Positions 46,739 to 60,100 are shown, counted from the stretch's first letter. The stretch is DNA of 64,000 nucleotides from Grammothele lineata (GCA_002150815.3 NDFF03000070.1:248001-312000); one strand, 5' to 3'. Made by a program: numbers and translations. Notes: a model not told the origin generated them from the letters alone.

Positions 46739-48934
46739 ATGTTGCCCATCTCCGCCACTTCTCTCCTCTTCCGATTGTTCTACGGCGCGCTTTTAGTCCA
46801 GCTCTCTTCATTCACCATCGTACGCGGCTCGAAAGGCGACAGCACGGATATGGGCCTTCTAGGAGGAGACGACGCAGCGGCGCCGAAGAAGGGCCACGTT
46901 CCGCTCGATGTCGATGGCTACCCTGTCGCACCAGTGGAGCTCGAGCTCGAGCAGGTGCATATCTTCGTCCGTCACGGTACGTGGGTTTTCCGTCCTTCGA
47001 GCCTTGCTTCCGTCCGATACGTCAGACTCATGTCCGCTTACGTCTCGCTATGCTATAGGCGAACGTACGCCCGTCGGCGTGCGCATGGCGGGCCCGCCGG
47101 CGAATATCCCCGAGAACTGGATGTTCTGCCACACCGCGCGGCAGCTCAAGTCAGCCGTCGCGGGTGGAGGTGCGGATCAGTTCTCGGCTGCAGAGGAGTT
47201 GTACACGCGGCGTGTCGTGGAACGCGCGAATGGGACGTCGGCCGTGGGCGAGTGGTGAGTCCATTGTCCTTTCCGAGTTTCTGTCGCACGCCGCATGTCG
47301 CGAGACTCATATACTGTACTATGATTTTGGACAGTCTGCTAGGCGAGCTGACGGATATAGGGCGAGAGGTGAGGCGTCATACCACTCTCTGCCACAATAC
47401 ATGCCACTGATCCATGATGTGCAGTCCACATATAACTTCGGTAGTAACCTCAGGAAGCTATATGTTGACCGGTATGTGCTTGTCTTATCCTCAAAGATGC
47501 ACAGTGTCTGAATATCCTCTCAGACTGGGATTCCTGCCCGACGTCGCTCGGTCTAATGAGGAGCTGTACCTACGCTCCACGAACATGCCCCGTACGATAG
47601 AGTCCTTGCAGCAGATTGTTCACGGGCTGTACCCTACGGAGAAGTCTGCTCCGGGCTTCGTCCCTCACGTTAGGATACGGTAAGTACCACTATGGGTGCG
47701 TTTCTATACACTCACTAACACTCCAATGCCAGAAACGGGAAAGATGAGAACTTGTTCGGGAATACGATGTCTTGCAAACGGCTAGAGATCCTTCAAGTTG
47801 GCTTCGCTCAAGGTACTGCGTTGGGGAACATCTGCACTGATCTCAAAGAATTAACGCCCGTATATATACAGCTGCCGCTGCACACTGGAACAAGACCCTT
47901 GAGCCTCTCGACAAGAAGATCTCAAAATACATCGGTGGGAACCCAGTCCGCCTAGATGGCAAGCCCAGAGCTTCCGGTATCCTGGACACGGTAAGTTCAT
48001 ACGCTTCCTTGCTCTGTTCAACATTTGACAATCCCTATAGATTCGAGCCGCCGACGCTCATGGTGTCAAGTTCCCCCAGGAATTCAAGGAACCGGGCGTT
48101 ATGGATGTGATTGTACGTGCACCTGCTTCGCTGTGCCTTTCCTGTTGCTCATTTATCGTTCGTGATTAGGAGAAGGCCGTTGTCACTGAATGGTTCGCAG
48201 GGTGTGAGACGCCCACTTCGTGTAGTCTCTTAGCAAAGCGCGAATTAACTAATCCCTTCTCGCGATCTATGCAACACAGACCGGACTGAGGAAGTTCGCA
48301 GACTAGGCATGGGCCCACTGCTAAGCGACCTTTCTAGCAAGATGCAAGCGAAAGCGCAAAACGGAGACGCGGACCCTGCGAAGTTCCTCATCCATAGTAC
48401 ACACGATACGTGTTTGGCGGCACTGGCAAGCACGCTGGATGCCTTTGATGACAGGTCCGTCCATTATGAACGCACGTAGAGACATGTGTTGAGTGTTGAC
48501 ATCTATCCGTCTGCTTCTAGATGGCCAGCCTTTACCGCTTCTATCACGTTTGAATTGTTCAAGAAACGCGAGGCGACGGCGCCACCGACCTCGACATGGC
48601 AAAGCATCATGTCGATGTTCGGTACAAATTCCTCTGATTCGGATCATTGTAGGATACTTTTCCTGTGTGACGCGGTTGCACGTTGCTGACTGGACTTCCC
48701 GTAGACGTGCGTGTTCGATACCAGAACCAGAACCTCCCGCTCCCTATGTGTGCGGAAGAAGGCAAGCACTTGCCAGGTCGTCCCGAGTTCTGCACCTTTG
48801 CGGCGTTCCGCGAGCGGGTGAAGGAGCTCACGCCGAAAGACTGGGCTGGCGAATGCTCGTATGTCCCGGGGAGCAAGCAGAGGGATCGCGAATCTGCACT
48901 GGCGGCTGCCGCTAAGACTATTCCGATGCCTTGA
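46739..48934 (+). CDS. Histidine acid phosphatase (branch 2), secreted or membrane-anchored
   Basis: Phosphomonoesterase that works through a phosphohistidine. It starts MLPISATSLLFRLFYGALLV, a hydrophobic signal peptide or anchor. The catalytic motif VRHGERTPVG is rebuilt by splicing across 46979-47060. The proton-donor HD occurs in LIHSTHDTCLAALAS near 48395-48425. Between them are WMFCHTARQLKSAV, LLGELTDIGR, YNFGSNLRKLYVDRLGFLP, LYLRSTNMPRTIESLQQIVH and HWNKTLEPLDKKI. The end reads NLPLPMCAEEGKHLPGRPEF, then CTFAAFRERVKELTPKDWAG. Cysteines there suit an extracytoplasmic fold. About ten introns and several exons under 80 nt. Stop TGA is at 48932-48934. The layout (RSTNMPRT, PLPMC) resembles lysosomal/PXYLP1-like acid phosphatases more than phytases. 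Confidence 0.9.
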
Positions 48935-49461
48935 AGCCCGGACGCTGTAGGAGCTATTGCTTCATTTGTTATGGTTTCACTGCCATTTGTAGAAGTTCTG
49001 TTGTCGCATGGAGTCTGCTTTAGAGTATTCTGATATATAGATGGAAGGTGTGCTCGGCCGATGTGAGGCAACCAAGAAGGTCATTTGTTAGACGCGTCAT
49101 TTGTGAGTGCTGCCGGTTTGGGCCCTTCGCCGACCTTGCACCGGCACCACCATGTACGAACTTCTCCGAGCCTCCCCTCATTCAACATAGCAAGAGCCGA
49201 CTATCTCCAACGTCGTCGTACACGCTATTGAACGCCTTCCGGTTTTCGCGTAGGTGCTCGATCGCTTCCAGGCTTCGGTTGCACACGCTGCAGTCACCTG
49301 CTCGCGCTGTCTCGCCTATGCCTTTCCCCTCTTAATCAGCGCCAGCCCCGCGTCATGCGGGGTACATAACAGCTATGGCCGGCGCAGCGATGGCCATCTC
49401 CCCTTAACCCGTTTGTCGTCCACACCCAGTCCGATTCCTAGCCAAGAGGCCACTATATACC
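48935..49461. other. Intergenic: phosphatase to acyl-CoA synthetase
   Basis: No gene recognised. An actatatac word at 49452-49460 sits directly before the ATG, too close to act as a TATA box for that start. Confidence 0.45.
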
Positions 49462-52345
49462 ATGCGCAGAGCAAATAGCCGCGCTCTCACCTCTCCCGGC
49501 CTTCGACGGCTCTCTACAACTTCTCGACGTCCACAAGCCTCCCCCTCCCTACCACTCACGCTCTCCTCGGTCCAAGGCCCCTCCCAGCCCCCACTCGTCT
49601 CCAAGACCCTCCCCGCCTACTTCCGCACAGACGTCCTTCGCCCACACGGCGCGCGCCCCGCGCTCGTCGCGCGCCGGGAGCCCGCGCGGGCGCACGGGGG
49701 GCCCCCACCCCGCTTCAACGTCAACCGCCCGGACGCGCCGACTCGGAGGCATCTCGTGTGGGACTTTGCGGAGCTCGACGCGCACGCGCAGGCTCTGGCG
49801 CGGGGGCTGGTGGCGTTGGGGGTGAGGAAGGGGGATAGGGTGGGGGTGATTATGGGCAATAATAGGTGCGTGTGGACTTCGAAGGGTCGTTGGGGAGAAG
49901 GGATTGGTGAGGGGAGGCTGATTGGAGGTGTTTAACGTTTACGTCTTGCGATCGCACATGGCTTCGCGGTGTCTTGCGCGCTGGCCCTGAACCTACCTTG
50001 TCCGCGAATGAACGGTACAGCGCGTACGCGTGCTTGCAGTGGGCGTGCGCGAGCATCGGCGCGATCCTGGTCACGCTCAACCCCGCATACCGCGTCCCAG
50101 AACTCGTACGTGCTCCCCCTCCCCATCTTCTAAGTACCCTAGCTAATACGCCACACAGGTCAGCACGCTCACCCTCGTCGGTGTCTCCCACCTCTTCGTC
50201 GTGCCCTCCCTCCGCTCCTCCGCCTACATCCGCACGCTCAGCGCCGCCTTCCCCGCACTCGCGGCCTCGCGCCCGGGCGAGATCCAAGAGGAAGCCCTCC
50301 CCTCCCTGCGGCACCTCGTCGTCGTCGACAACGCCGTCCCGGACCGGCCCGGGGACCTCGGGAAGTTCGCGAGGGAGGTCGAGGGGTGCCGGCCCGCGGT
50401 GGACTTTCGGGAGGTGATGGTGTGGCGCGAGGACGGGGCGGAGGCGAGGAGGGTGAGGGAGGCGGAGGAGGGGTTGGGGGTGGATGAGGTGATTAGTTTG
50501 CAGTTTACTAGGTGAGTGTGGCGGGAGGGTTGGGTGGGCGGGCGAGTGCTTATGGAACGCGCCGGGCAGTGGGACGACGGGGTTACCGAAGGCCGTCTCG
50601 GTGAGTAGGATCGTTGGGCGTGTTGGGGCTTACGGCTTGACTGACGCGCCTGATTCAAGCTCACGCACCACAACCTGCTCAATAACGCTCTAGCGATCGC
50701 CCGCTGCATGCGTCTAACGGAGAACGACATCCTATGTACGTGCTACCAAAAACGGCGTCCGGCTTCCTCGTTCTGGCTAACGTACTCACGCCCGGTGCTC
50801 CCTCAGGCAACGTCCCTCCGCTCTTCCACTGCTTTGATGAGTGTTACCTCACGCTTCTCCGCACGATCCGCGAGACTGAGTCGCTTACTTGCTTCCTATA
50901 CGCCTCGTGCTAGGAAACCTCGCGGCATGGTCTCACGGCGCGTCCGTCGTGTATCCCTCAGAGGCGTTCGACCCCGTGGCCATCGTGGATGCCGTGACGC
51001 AGGAGAGGTGCACCGCGCTGCACGGCGTGCCCACGCACTTCCTGGGTGTGCTGGAGGAGGTGCAACGGAGGCGCGACGCTGGGGAGTTCGTCGATACGCG
51101 GAATCTCAGGTGCGTCTCCAATACGCGAGTCTAGCCCAACGTCTACTCATCGAGATACGGCATCGCTGGTCTCAGGACGGGCATCGCGGCGGGCTCACCG
51201 GTTCCTATTGACTTGATGAAACAGCTCATCGAGAAGCTGAACTTGACAGAGCTTACGGTCGCGTACGGCATGAGTACGTACCGTCCCGCGCATTCTCGTC
51301 TATGATCTCCCGCCCGCACCCTGACCTGGGCCTTTACCTCTCTGCTTCCCTGCAGCGGAAACAAGGTAAGGGGTCCACCACGTCCGTCGCGAGATCTATA
51401 ACAAAACCCTGATTTCCGTCTGCGCAGCCCGGTGACCTTCCAAAGCACGCCCGACGACCCAGTCGTGAAGCGGGTCGAGACCGTAGGGAAGGTCCTCCCG
51501 CACGTCAAAGCGAAGCTCGTGGACCCCGAAGGGCGCGTCGTCCCCGTCGGCACCCCGGGCGAGCTGCTCGTCGCCGGGTACCCCCTGCAAAAAGGGTACT
51601 GGAACGACGAGGCGCAGACGCGGGAGGTGATGCAGCGGGACGAGGGGGGCACGCTGTGGATGCGGACGGGGGACGAGGGCATCATGGACGGGGAGGGATA
51701 TCTGCGGAGTAAGCGTCAGATTCACTTGCGAGATCACCTGGCGGGCCATGGCGGTGCAAGTTCATTCAGGTATAAACTGTGCTGACTGCGTGCGGCCCCT
51801 GGGGCCTGATCGTCCGCATGACCAGTCGTGAGCCGGATTAAGGACATCATCATCCGTGGCGGAGAGGTACGTGAACGCGCGTTTATTAATTACGTCCACG
51901 CGCGAACTCTGGCCACTGACGTATGCGTACGCCGCAGAACTTGTTCCCGGTCCAGATTGAGAACGTGATGACGGCGCACCCAGATATCCGCGAGGCAGCA
52001 GCGGTCGCGGTGCCGGATCCGCTGTACGGCGAGGTGGTGGGCGCGTGGGTCGTGCGCGAGCCGCACTCGAACATCTCGCGGGAAGAGGTACGGCGCGTCG
52101 TCGCGAACGGGATGAACCCCCAGGTACGTCCATGTCGGTAGCATGTGGAGTGCGTCCGTTCACGCTTCGTTTCGCCCGAACAGAACGCGCCGGGGTGGGT
52201 GTGGTTCGTAGGCGAGGATGGCGCGCCAGGGGAGCTGCCAAAGACGGCGAGCGGGAAGGTGCAGAAGCACATCCTGCGGGGGTGGTCGAAGGAGCTCGCG
52301 AGGCAGGGCGTCGGGCGTGTGTCGGGGTCGGGTGCGGGTCGGTGA
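49462..52345 (+). CDS. Acyl-CoA synthetase (AMP-binding, ACSF2-like), probably mitochondrial
   Basis: Activates a carboxylic acid to its CoA thioester via an acyl-AMP. The ATG at 49462 opens MRRANSRALTSPGLRRLSTT, continuing SRRPQ: Arg- and Ser-rich, no acidic residues, a likely mitochondrial presequence. The adenylate-forming core shows LVWDFAELDAHAQALARGLV, LQFTSGTTGLPKAVSLTHHN, NVPPLFHCFGLVLGNLAAWS, LTVAYGMTETSPVTFQSTPD, GELLVAGYPLQKGYWND, WMRTGDEGIMDGEGYLR, DIIIRGGENLFPVQIE and LPKTASGKVQKHILRGW, which supplies the catalytic Lys. About ten short introns. Stop TGA is at 52343-52345. No C-terminal peroxisomal SKL-like signal. It most resembles the medium-chain ACSF2/FadK group; chain-length preference cannot be read from sequence. 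Confidence 0.92.
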
Positions 52346-52961
52346 GGAGCGCGGGGAAACGGCGGCAGGGGCGGGCTGGGTTCGCGGTCAAGTAGAACTC
52401 GAGCTAGACTGCGATCGATGCCATACGCGGAGGACGAGCAGAGTGTCGATGACGTCTGCGACGGAGATGGACGACCGCTGCGCCCGGGGGAGGCCTGATG
52501 AGGTCAAGACCGTGCGGGCAGGGCGCAAGGAGGGCGCGCCACGTCGTTTGGCCGGCGGGTCTTCTGCTCTTCGCCCGGACGAGGGTCCTGATAACAGCCC
52601 GATGACGCAGCGCACGACCAGCACAGACGACGCGAAAATCCACGCCCTCTGCCATTTCAGGCAAGAACGCGGTCACGAGCGCGTCGAGCACCGGGCGTCT
52701 GTGTCGTGCCGGACGAGCCGGCAGGAAGGCAGGGGGACGTCCTATGATGTCACGGCCCGGAGAGGACCCTGCGCGCGGACGGACGGGGGCGCAGCGGACG
52801 ACCAGAGCGATTCCTCCCGGGACCAAGATTGGGTGGCGCCGAGTGCAGCGGCCAGATAAAGATCAGCGTCGCCGCCGCGCCCTTCCACACGTCATCTCTG
52901 CTCTCTTGCCCCGCCCGTGCACCCGCCTACACCAACTACTCGCTCGCCAGACACAGCAGCC
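52346..52961. other. Intergenic: acyl-CoA synthetase to polyol dehydrogenase
   Basis: No gene recognised; GC-rich. The final 70 bp before 52962 are pyrimidine-rich, a likely promoter/5' UTR. Confidence 0.45.
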
Positions 52962-54369
52962 ATGCCCGAGGGAACCATGAAGGCGCTCTGGTACGACGCC
53001 GTGCGTACCCTCCCAGCCACTTCTGAGCCTGTCATCGCAATCTAATCGCGACGTTCCTGGCTCCAGCCTTTCAAGTTTAACATCAAGGAGGTCCCCATCC
53101 CCAAGTGCGGCGATGACGACCTCCTTCTCAAAGGCACGTCTTTAACCCCCTCCTTCGCGTGCACACACGCTCACATGGCCACCGCGCAACAGTCACGCTC
53201 TGCGGTGTTTGCGGAACCGACGGGCACATCCACGAGGGCGAGTTCATCTCCAAGTTCCCGGTGCGTCCTATCCCCTTCCCCGCGATCTGCGCCGCACAGC
53301 TGTGGCTCACGCGAGCCTCGCGGGTATGTGCAGCTTATCCCCGGGCACGAGGCGATCGGCGTCATCGTCGAGAAGGGCAAGAACGTCAAGGAATTCGAGC
53401 TTGGCGACCGCATCGTCGCCGACGTCGGTATTTCGGTACGTCTTCTCGTCCTCGTTCGCGCCTCCCGCTACTCACGAAGGCTTCCTACGCACAGTGCGAC
53501 GACTGCTTCTACTGCCGCCGCGGCAACGCCGTCCTCTGCGAGAACTTCCACGCCCGCGGCGTCACCCTCGACGGCGGCTTCGCAGAGTACATCGTCTACC
53601 CCCAGCGCAAGTGCTACAAGATCAAGAACCTGACCGACGAAGAGTCGACGCTGCTCGAGCCCGCCGCGTGCGCGATCCACGGGCTCGACAAGCTCAACCC
53701 GCCCGTCGGCATCGACGTGCTCATGCTCGGCGCGGGCCCGACGGGCCTGATCCTCGCGCAGCTGCTCAAGCTCAACGGCGCGGCGCGCGTCGTGCTCGCC
53801 GCGAACAAGGGCATCAAGATGGACATCGCGAAGCAGCTCGGCGCCGCGGACGAGTACATCGAGCTCGACCGGCAGAACCCGGACGCGCAGTGGGAGCAGC
53901 TCCGCAAGGACAACCCGTACGGGTTTGACGTTGTCGTCGAGGCGACGGGCGTCGAGAAGGTCGCGCAGAACAGCATCAACTATGTGCGCAGGGGCGGCAC
54001 GATCATGATCTATGGCGTGTACGAGAACAAGGCGCAGATCCACTGGCCGCCGTCCAAGATCTTCGGGGACGAGATCAGGGTGAGCGGATGTACCGTTGCG
54101 TGCGTGGAGGATTGAGGGGCTCACCGAAAATGTGCAGATCATCGGCTCGTTCTCGCAGGCGTATTGCTTCCCCCGCGCAGTGGCTTACCTCGACGGTGGC
54201 AAGGTCAACGTCAAGGGGATGGTACGGGCGCTCCCATTGCATGACCGAATTTTGCGCTCTAACGTCATACATCCCCTAGGTCACGGACGTGTACAAGCTC
54301 GAGGACTTCCAGGGAGCACTCGACAAGATGAACAGCCGCGGGGCGCTCAAGATCGCCATCAAGCCCTGA
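52962..54369 (+). CDS. Zinc-dependent medium-chain dehydrogenase, polyol (D-arabinitol/sorbitol) type
   Basis: Oxidises a polyol or reduces the matching ketose with NAD(P). The first exon [13 protein letters not shown] (52962-53000) joins [20 protein letters not shown]. Then come [20 protein letters not shown] (catalytic Cys), [20 protein letters not shown] (His-Glu), the structural-zinc cluster [18 protein letters not shown] with four cysteines, [11 protein letters not shown], the nucleotide-binding [18 protein letters not shown] and [10 protein letters not shown]. The stop at 54367-54369 follows LKIAIKP. The intron at 53134-53192 starts GC instead of GT. HIHEGEF and the cysteine spacing resemble fungal D-arabinitol dehydrogenases, but threonine- or sorbitol-dehydrogenase activity is not excluded. 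It converges on the DUF155 gene. Confidence 0.9.
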
Positions 54370-54710
54370 GCCGCCGCGGAGGAGAGAGTTCCGGACACCG
54401 TAGTTTGCGCCATGCGCTACAGTAGTCCGCAGCAGCAGCAACACTAGTGTAGCCTAGGAAGGACGAAAACAAGTAGTGTATCAGTATTCACCGCATATGT
54501 ACGTCGCACACCACGGAGGCAACGCATATATACCCACTTTCTACCTCTTGCGCGATGGGATACGTTGAAGTCGGCGAACGCGGCGGGGAGAAAACCCGCT
54601 ATTGTATAACGTCTAGTAAATCGTAAAATCCAGATTCGAGTCCGTCATGACAGTACGTTACGTGAATGGTACGCGAAAGCGAGAGACACCCTTGTCAGCC
54701 CCTCTGTCTA
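54370..54710. other. Intergenic between convergent genes
   Basis: 3' sides of the polyol dehydrogenase (plus) and the DUF155 gene (minus). TA-rich words (gcatatatac near 54525-54535), no gene. Confidence 0.45.
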
Positions 54711-56763
54711 CTACGAGAAGAGGTCGACCAGAATGGTGATGATCCCGAGCACTACGAACCGAGCGCGTCAGCCAAGGCCTCCCTTCTCCTTCACGCAACC
54801 CAAACAACGAAAAATGCGAATGAGGGAAGGAGAGGGGGGGAGAGCACGCACCGATCTCGACGGCGATGAGCGCGATGACGATCTGCTCGAGGCGCTCCGC
54901 GTGGCGGGAGGTGACGGTCTCCTTGAGGAGCTGGAGCATGTCCTGCAGGACCTCGACGCGCGCGTTGAGCAGGTCGATCCGCTGCGGGATCTCGAGGTAG
55001 CTCCGCGCCGCGTCGTAGAGCGGTTGCAGGTCGGGGTAGGTCTGTGTGTGCGAGGAGGGGGTTAGTGGACGAGAGAGATGGAGGGGGGGAGGGAGCGTAC
55101 CCAGAACACTTCCTGTATGCGAGAAGGGAAATTGGGATCAGCACGGGTGCGAGTCGTGTGAAGCAGAGAAAAGGCAGACCGGAGAGTCGAGCACGGAGCC
55201 GACGGAGTTGATGTTCGTGCGGAGGAGGAAGAGCTCGCCGATCTTCTTCATGATCTCGCTGTGGCTCATGTCGATCTTGCCCGTCTCGCTGATGATCTCG
55301 GGGATGTCTTTCGTCTCGTCTATCGTGGTCGATATCAGGTTCTCGAACTATCAGAATGCAGGGGCTTCAGTTGGGCGAGGACGTTCGGGAGGAAAAACAA
55401 GTATGACGGACCAGGGATATCTTCACGGACTGGGAGAGCGCGTGCGAGAGCGAGAGCTTGGTCCTACGCGAAAGAATGATGAGAGTTGTTCCACGCGAGA
55501 CTCCGGAATACGCACATGTAACTCGAGCCTTTTCGTAGCGTTATGACATCGTTGTATATTCTGAGATACGCTCGATTAGCATCCACAGAAGAAGTAGTGA
55601 GCGCGGCTGGACACACCGACTGTAACTGGCATAGTAGAAATTAAGGTCTTCCATCTCGACATCGTCGGGCGCTGGAGGCGGATCAATTCACGGTCACTTG
55701 ACTAACAAACGCGGAAATGTACTTGCCTAACCGCTCGACCTCGAAACGTTTTCTAGCGCAAGTTAGTACGTGACAGAACGGGTAGATTGGAAGAACGTAC
55801 AGTGAAGACAAGAAACGCCGCTCTTGCGCTTCTGTCATACCCCAAATGACGACCGTCCCGTACTCGAAGATGAAAATCTCCGCTTCCGTTGGCGTTTCCG
55901 CAAACTTGCTCTTCCGCCGCCCTTTGCCCTTCTGTTGCGTTGGTGCATCGGTGTCGGATGCGCCGGGCGCGAGCTCAGGTACACCTAAGAGGTCACCGGT
56001 AGTGTTCTCGCCGCGAGTAGCATCTTGAAAGTGAACCCGTGCATGCGCCGGATTCGCGTTGGCGTTGGATGACGAGGGGGGCTCGTACACATATGGTGTG
56101 TAAATGACGTCGACAATGATTCGGGGGTTGGTGTGGTACGAGGCGCGGCGCGCGTTGAAGAACTTCATGAGCTCTGGGAAACGGTACGAGCTGCCCAGAC
56201 CGCAGTTCGTCTCAGGAGCCCTTCGCGAGGGAGAGGGAAGCACGGACGCACCTCGCGGTCGCATACGCGGTCACCCGCGGAAGGGATTTCGCCTTCTTCT
56301 TTGTGAGGCGAAGCGCGTCTCGCCGCGCCGTGCCAGCGGGAATGAGGTCGATCTGGTTGTACACCTGTCGGTTGGGGATTAGCAGTGGCCCGCAGCGCCG
56401 CCGCAGACGTCCAGGCCACCGGCGTAGTCGAGGCCCTCCGGCGAAGGACGGGCATGGCGAGATGACACTCTTCTCACTCACCTCAACGTCCTCTGGCTCG
56501 TCCTCCTCCTCGGGCTCTTCGTCCTCGCTGTCTGCGAGTGTACCCGATCCCTCTCCAGTATCCGCTTCTTCCTTTATGCGTGGGGGTGCAGGGGCCGCAG
56601 GAGGTTTGTCGTTCAGTACAGGCTCCGCGTGCTCGGGAAGGACCTTGAGCTTGCCCGCGACCTTCGTCGAGCGGTTCGCGCCGCGCGCCTTGAGGGCGTC
56701 GCCTGCGCCTGCGCCGCCGCCGGTGAGTGCGGGCGACTTGGGGCCAGGCTGGTTCGTCGCCAT
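54711..56763 (-). CDS. DUF155 (RMND1/RMD1-Sif2) family protein with C-terminal membrane anchor
   Basis: Family members support mitochondrial translation (human RMND1) or meiotic division (yeast Rmd1/Rmd8); the exact role here is unknown. It starts MATNQPGPKSPALTGGGAGA at 56763. The N-terminal region of about 100 residues is disordered with an acidic patch (SEDEEPEEEDEPEDVE), and RRDALRLTKKKAKSLPRVTA follows. The DUF155 core includes AEIFIFEYGTVVIWGMTEAQ, ERRFLSSL, MEDLNFYY, KLSLSHALSQSVKISLFE, LISTTIDETKDIPEIISETG and MKKIGELFLLRTNINSVGSV. The end reads LQLLKETVTSRHAERLEQIV, then IALIAVEI and VLGIITILVDLFS, a terminal hydrophobic anchor as in the family. Stop TAG is at 54711-54713. Many tiny introns. 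It is divergent from the DNAJC11-like gene across 425 bp. Confidence 0.88.
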
Positions 56764-57188
56764 ACTTCGGTGAGGGGAGAGACTGAGATGAAAGACGAGG
56801 TGGATGTGGCAGAACGCGGCGTCGGCGGAGCGTGGTCACGCACGGTCGTCGGTGGTCAAACTCGAAGCCTCTCGAGCGCGTTCCGGACAGCCGGAGCGGC
56901 GCAGGTGATCTCATCCGCTTTAGCGCGTCTGGCTTCCGTTATGGCGTGTTGTAAGGCATGCTTATGTTGGGTTAGAGCGCGTCGTAAACTCAGTAATCAA
57001 TGACGTCCGCGAGGACATGAAAGGCTAGACCCGTCCATACGCGTCAGGTCGGCCGGCGCGTCCACGACATTCACCCGCGGTCGCCCGACACTGGTCCGGC
57101 GATTCCTCTTCCTGCTCCCGTTCCATACAGACCTCCTCATGCTCTCTTCTTGAAACCGTGCACGGCCTCTCACACCCGTCGGTGACAA
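56764..57188. promoter_or_regulatory. Divergent promoter region of the DUF155 and DNAJC11-like genes
   Basis: 425 bp between opposed starts, GC-rich, no clear TATA box. It must supply both promoters; two genes of mitochondrial protein families face each other here. Confidence 0.5.
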
Positions 57189-60100
57189 ATGGCGGGAAAA
57201 AACGGTGCCGCAGACCCCATGGCTGGCACGCCAGAAGATGACCCCGAGTACTTCTAGTGAGCCGCCACGAATCTCGGACGCGTCTGAGGGAGCCCGAGTC
57301 CTGACGGCTGCACTAGTTCGGTGTTGAACCTTCCAAAGACCGCCGCCGACCACGAATTCCGCGAACGCTACCGGCAACTATCCGTCGTCTTCCACCCGGA
57401 CAAGCAGACCGACCCAGACCGGAAGGAGGCTGCATCGCAGCGGTTCCTCGAGGTGCAGAAGGCGTACGAAGGTGCGCAAACTCTGCGTTTCGTGCGCGTC
57501 TGCTCGTCATCACTCACGTCCTCACAGTGTTGTCTAATCCAGTTACACGGTACGTACAACGCCGCGACTTCGCGTCGCGTTCCGCGAATCGCGCTCATAC
57601 TGTCATCTCAGCCGCGCATATGATATTTTAGGTTGGGCACGCTCGTCGCACCGAATGCCGAGGTCGTGTACGCTGATCTTGAGTTGCCTCAGGCCTGGAA
57701 GGCTTGCGATTAATCCAAACCGCGGATTTTACGGAAGTCCCTGCGGAGGAGGTGAGCGCGGTTCCTGATTTCCGCTAGGTCTTGACGTAAATCGCATGTA
57801 GTTCGAGGAGCGACTGCGGCGACAGCAGCTGGAAGTGGATCGACTTCGTGTCGAAGAAGCTCTTCATCCTCGGAGTACAGTTACAGTTGGCGTTGATGCT
57901 TCGTCCATTTTCGACGATGAATACGAAGAAAAGGATGGCACCCCTGTGTCAGCGTGGCAGAATTTCAAGCTGACCCTCGAAGATGTCAGGATGACCAAGT
58001 TTGCCTTGAGGCACCGCATTCAGGCAAGTCCCGGTTTATCTTGTCATTACCGTTTCGTCGGCGATGTGATATTACTGCGGTGCTGTTGTTTAGCCTAGAG
58101 AACATTTAAGCGAATATCGTGAGCTACATTGATTCAACAGACGCGCATCGAAAAATATCTATGCCGTTGGACAGTTGTTCGCATCCTCGTTGATGCATGA
58201 CTACTTGGAGCGAGGAGAACCTCGACCCTTCAGCCTCATGGCAGTCGCTTTGACGTGCCCTCAGTGGGGCTTCATTTTACGGGGAAACTCAGCACCGTGA
58301 TTCTGGCGTCTGACGAGTGACGTTTATTTTGCAGACAGACATTGGCCGAAAGACGTGGTTGATAGCGGCCAGTCGGGTCTCCGCCGGGGCTGGAGCCGCT
58401 GTAATGGGAACCGTACGGCATCAATTCTCGCCACGCCTGAACTTTGAGGTAAGTACCACTACATTGCATCAAGAACTTGCACGTAACTGGTTTCTATAGG
58501 CTACGACTAACATGCTCAACCTGGCAAATCTGGCCATGAAGACAACCTACCGCGCGGATGATTACCTAGTCGTGTGCCAGTCCGAAGCCAGCCCAGCGAT
58601 GCTCCTCCAGCCTTTCACACACCGACCCGGGCAGCCCATTTACCTGCCGCCGCTGACGGTCACGGCGTTCCGACGGCTCTTCCCGAAGTCCCCGACGCAA
58701 GGCATGCTGGGAGTTTCGCTCGCCCCTCGTGGCCCTCGAATCTCCATCGGCGTTTCCTCTTCGGTGTTCCACGACAGCTTCCCAGACCAGGAAGCGCACG
58801 AGGAGCCCAGTAATTCGGAGTTTGCGTTTCGCGCACCATCCTCTTCAGGCCTAGAACTCTACTCGAGCGAGTGGCAGGTCGGGTTCGAGCTCGCCGGCCT
58901 CGCGACCGGGCTCAACGGTCGCTATGGGATCTCCTTTCTCGAGCTCGGCGTGCACCTGCAGACGGTGCTCCAGCTCGGCTTCGCTGGCCTCACCTGGCTC
59001 GTGGGCGGCGAGTGGCGCGGCGCCGACACTGCGGTGGGGGCCAACGTCAGCGTCGCGGCTTCCGGCGTCGTCCTCCAGGTGGAGTGTGTGCCCGTCTGCC
59101 TTGAGCCCGTGCCTTCACGCTGACAGATGCGCAGCGCCTCGTACCGGGGCCAGACCCTCGCCCTCCCCATCGTGCTCTCTCACGAGCACAACGAGTCGGT
59201 GGGATTCTGGACGGCCGTCCTGCCGTCTGCGGCGCTGGCGGCCTTCTATTACTGCAGGCTGCGGCCACGCCGCCGCAAGGAGAGGTTGCAGTAAGTGGCG
59301 CAAAGTGTAATGTTTCTACCAGACGCTGTCAGTGACTATGCGCGCCAGGTACATCCGTGAGGCGCGCCGCCAGCTGCTGGAAGGGAAGTCGGAAGTATTG
59401 CGTCAATGGCAAGAAACTGTCTTCCTCCTCAAAGACACCGCGGCGCGGCATACGCGAGCGGAGCAAGCCTGCGACGGTAAGTTTTATTCGCGCTCTCTGC
59501 GCGAGAAGTGTGTGTGTCAGAAGCTGACAGCACCTCTGGACGCTTCGCGCAGGACTTGTGATAATGGAAGCACGTTACGGCCCGTCAGAGCGGGACGAAG
59601 GCACCGAGGGGCTTGACGTCGACGTTACTGTACCCTTGCAGGCGTTGGTAAACCTAAGCCAATTATACATCCCCGGGAAGCGGAGCAAGGTGAGCCTCAA
59701 GCTTCTACGTTTCCAGATCCTCCCCTCTATGTGTAGGATATCGAGCATCCCCCCTCGCTTCGCGTTCGATAAGGACGTTTCGCTTTCTTATGATGGCAGC
59801 CTGATCCCGGGGCTCGGGGGCTTTAAACGCCAGTGACTCTGCCATGGGGTCGGGTCGCGGCGGCCGCCATCGCCCTGACGGCGAAACAGTCTATCTGCGC
59901 TGTCTGGCCAGATGGGGCGACGGGGCTACCTCAATCGTCAAAGTGAAGGCGAAGGCGGCCATGCTCGTGGTGCTCACCGGACGGCTTCTCTGTCACCGCC
60001 GAGTATACGCGAGCCTGCGAGCTGCCGCCCTTGCCGCTATCGCGGCGTGCTCGCGCCGCGACCTGCGGCCTACAGTCAATCCCCGCAGCTCTCGCGCACG

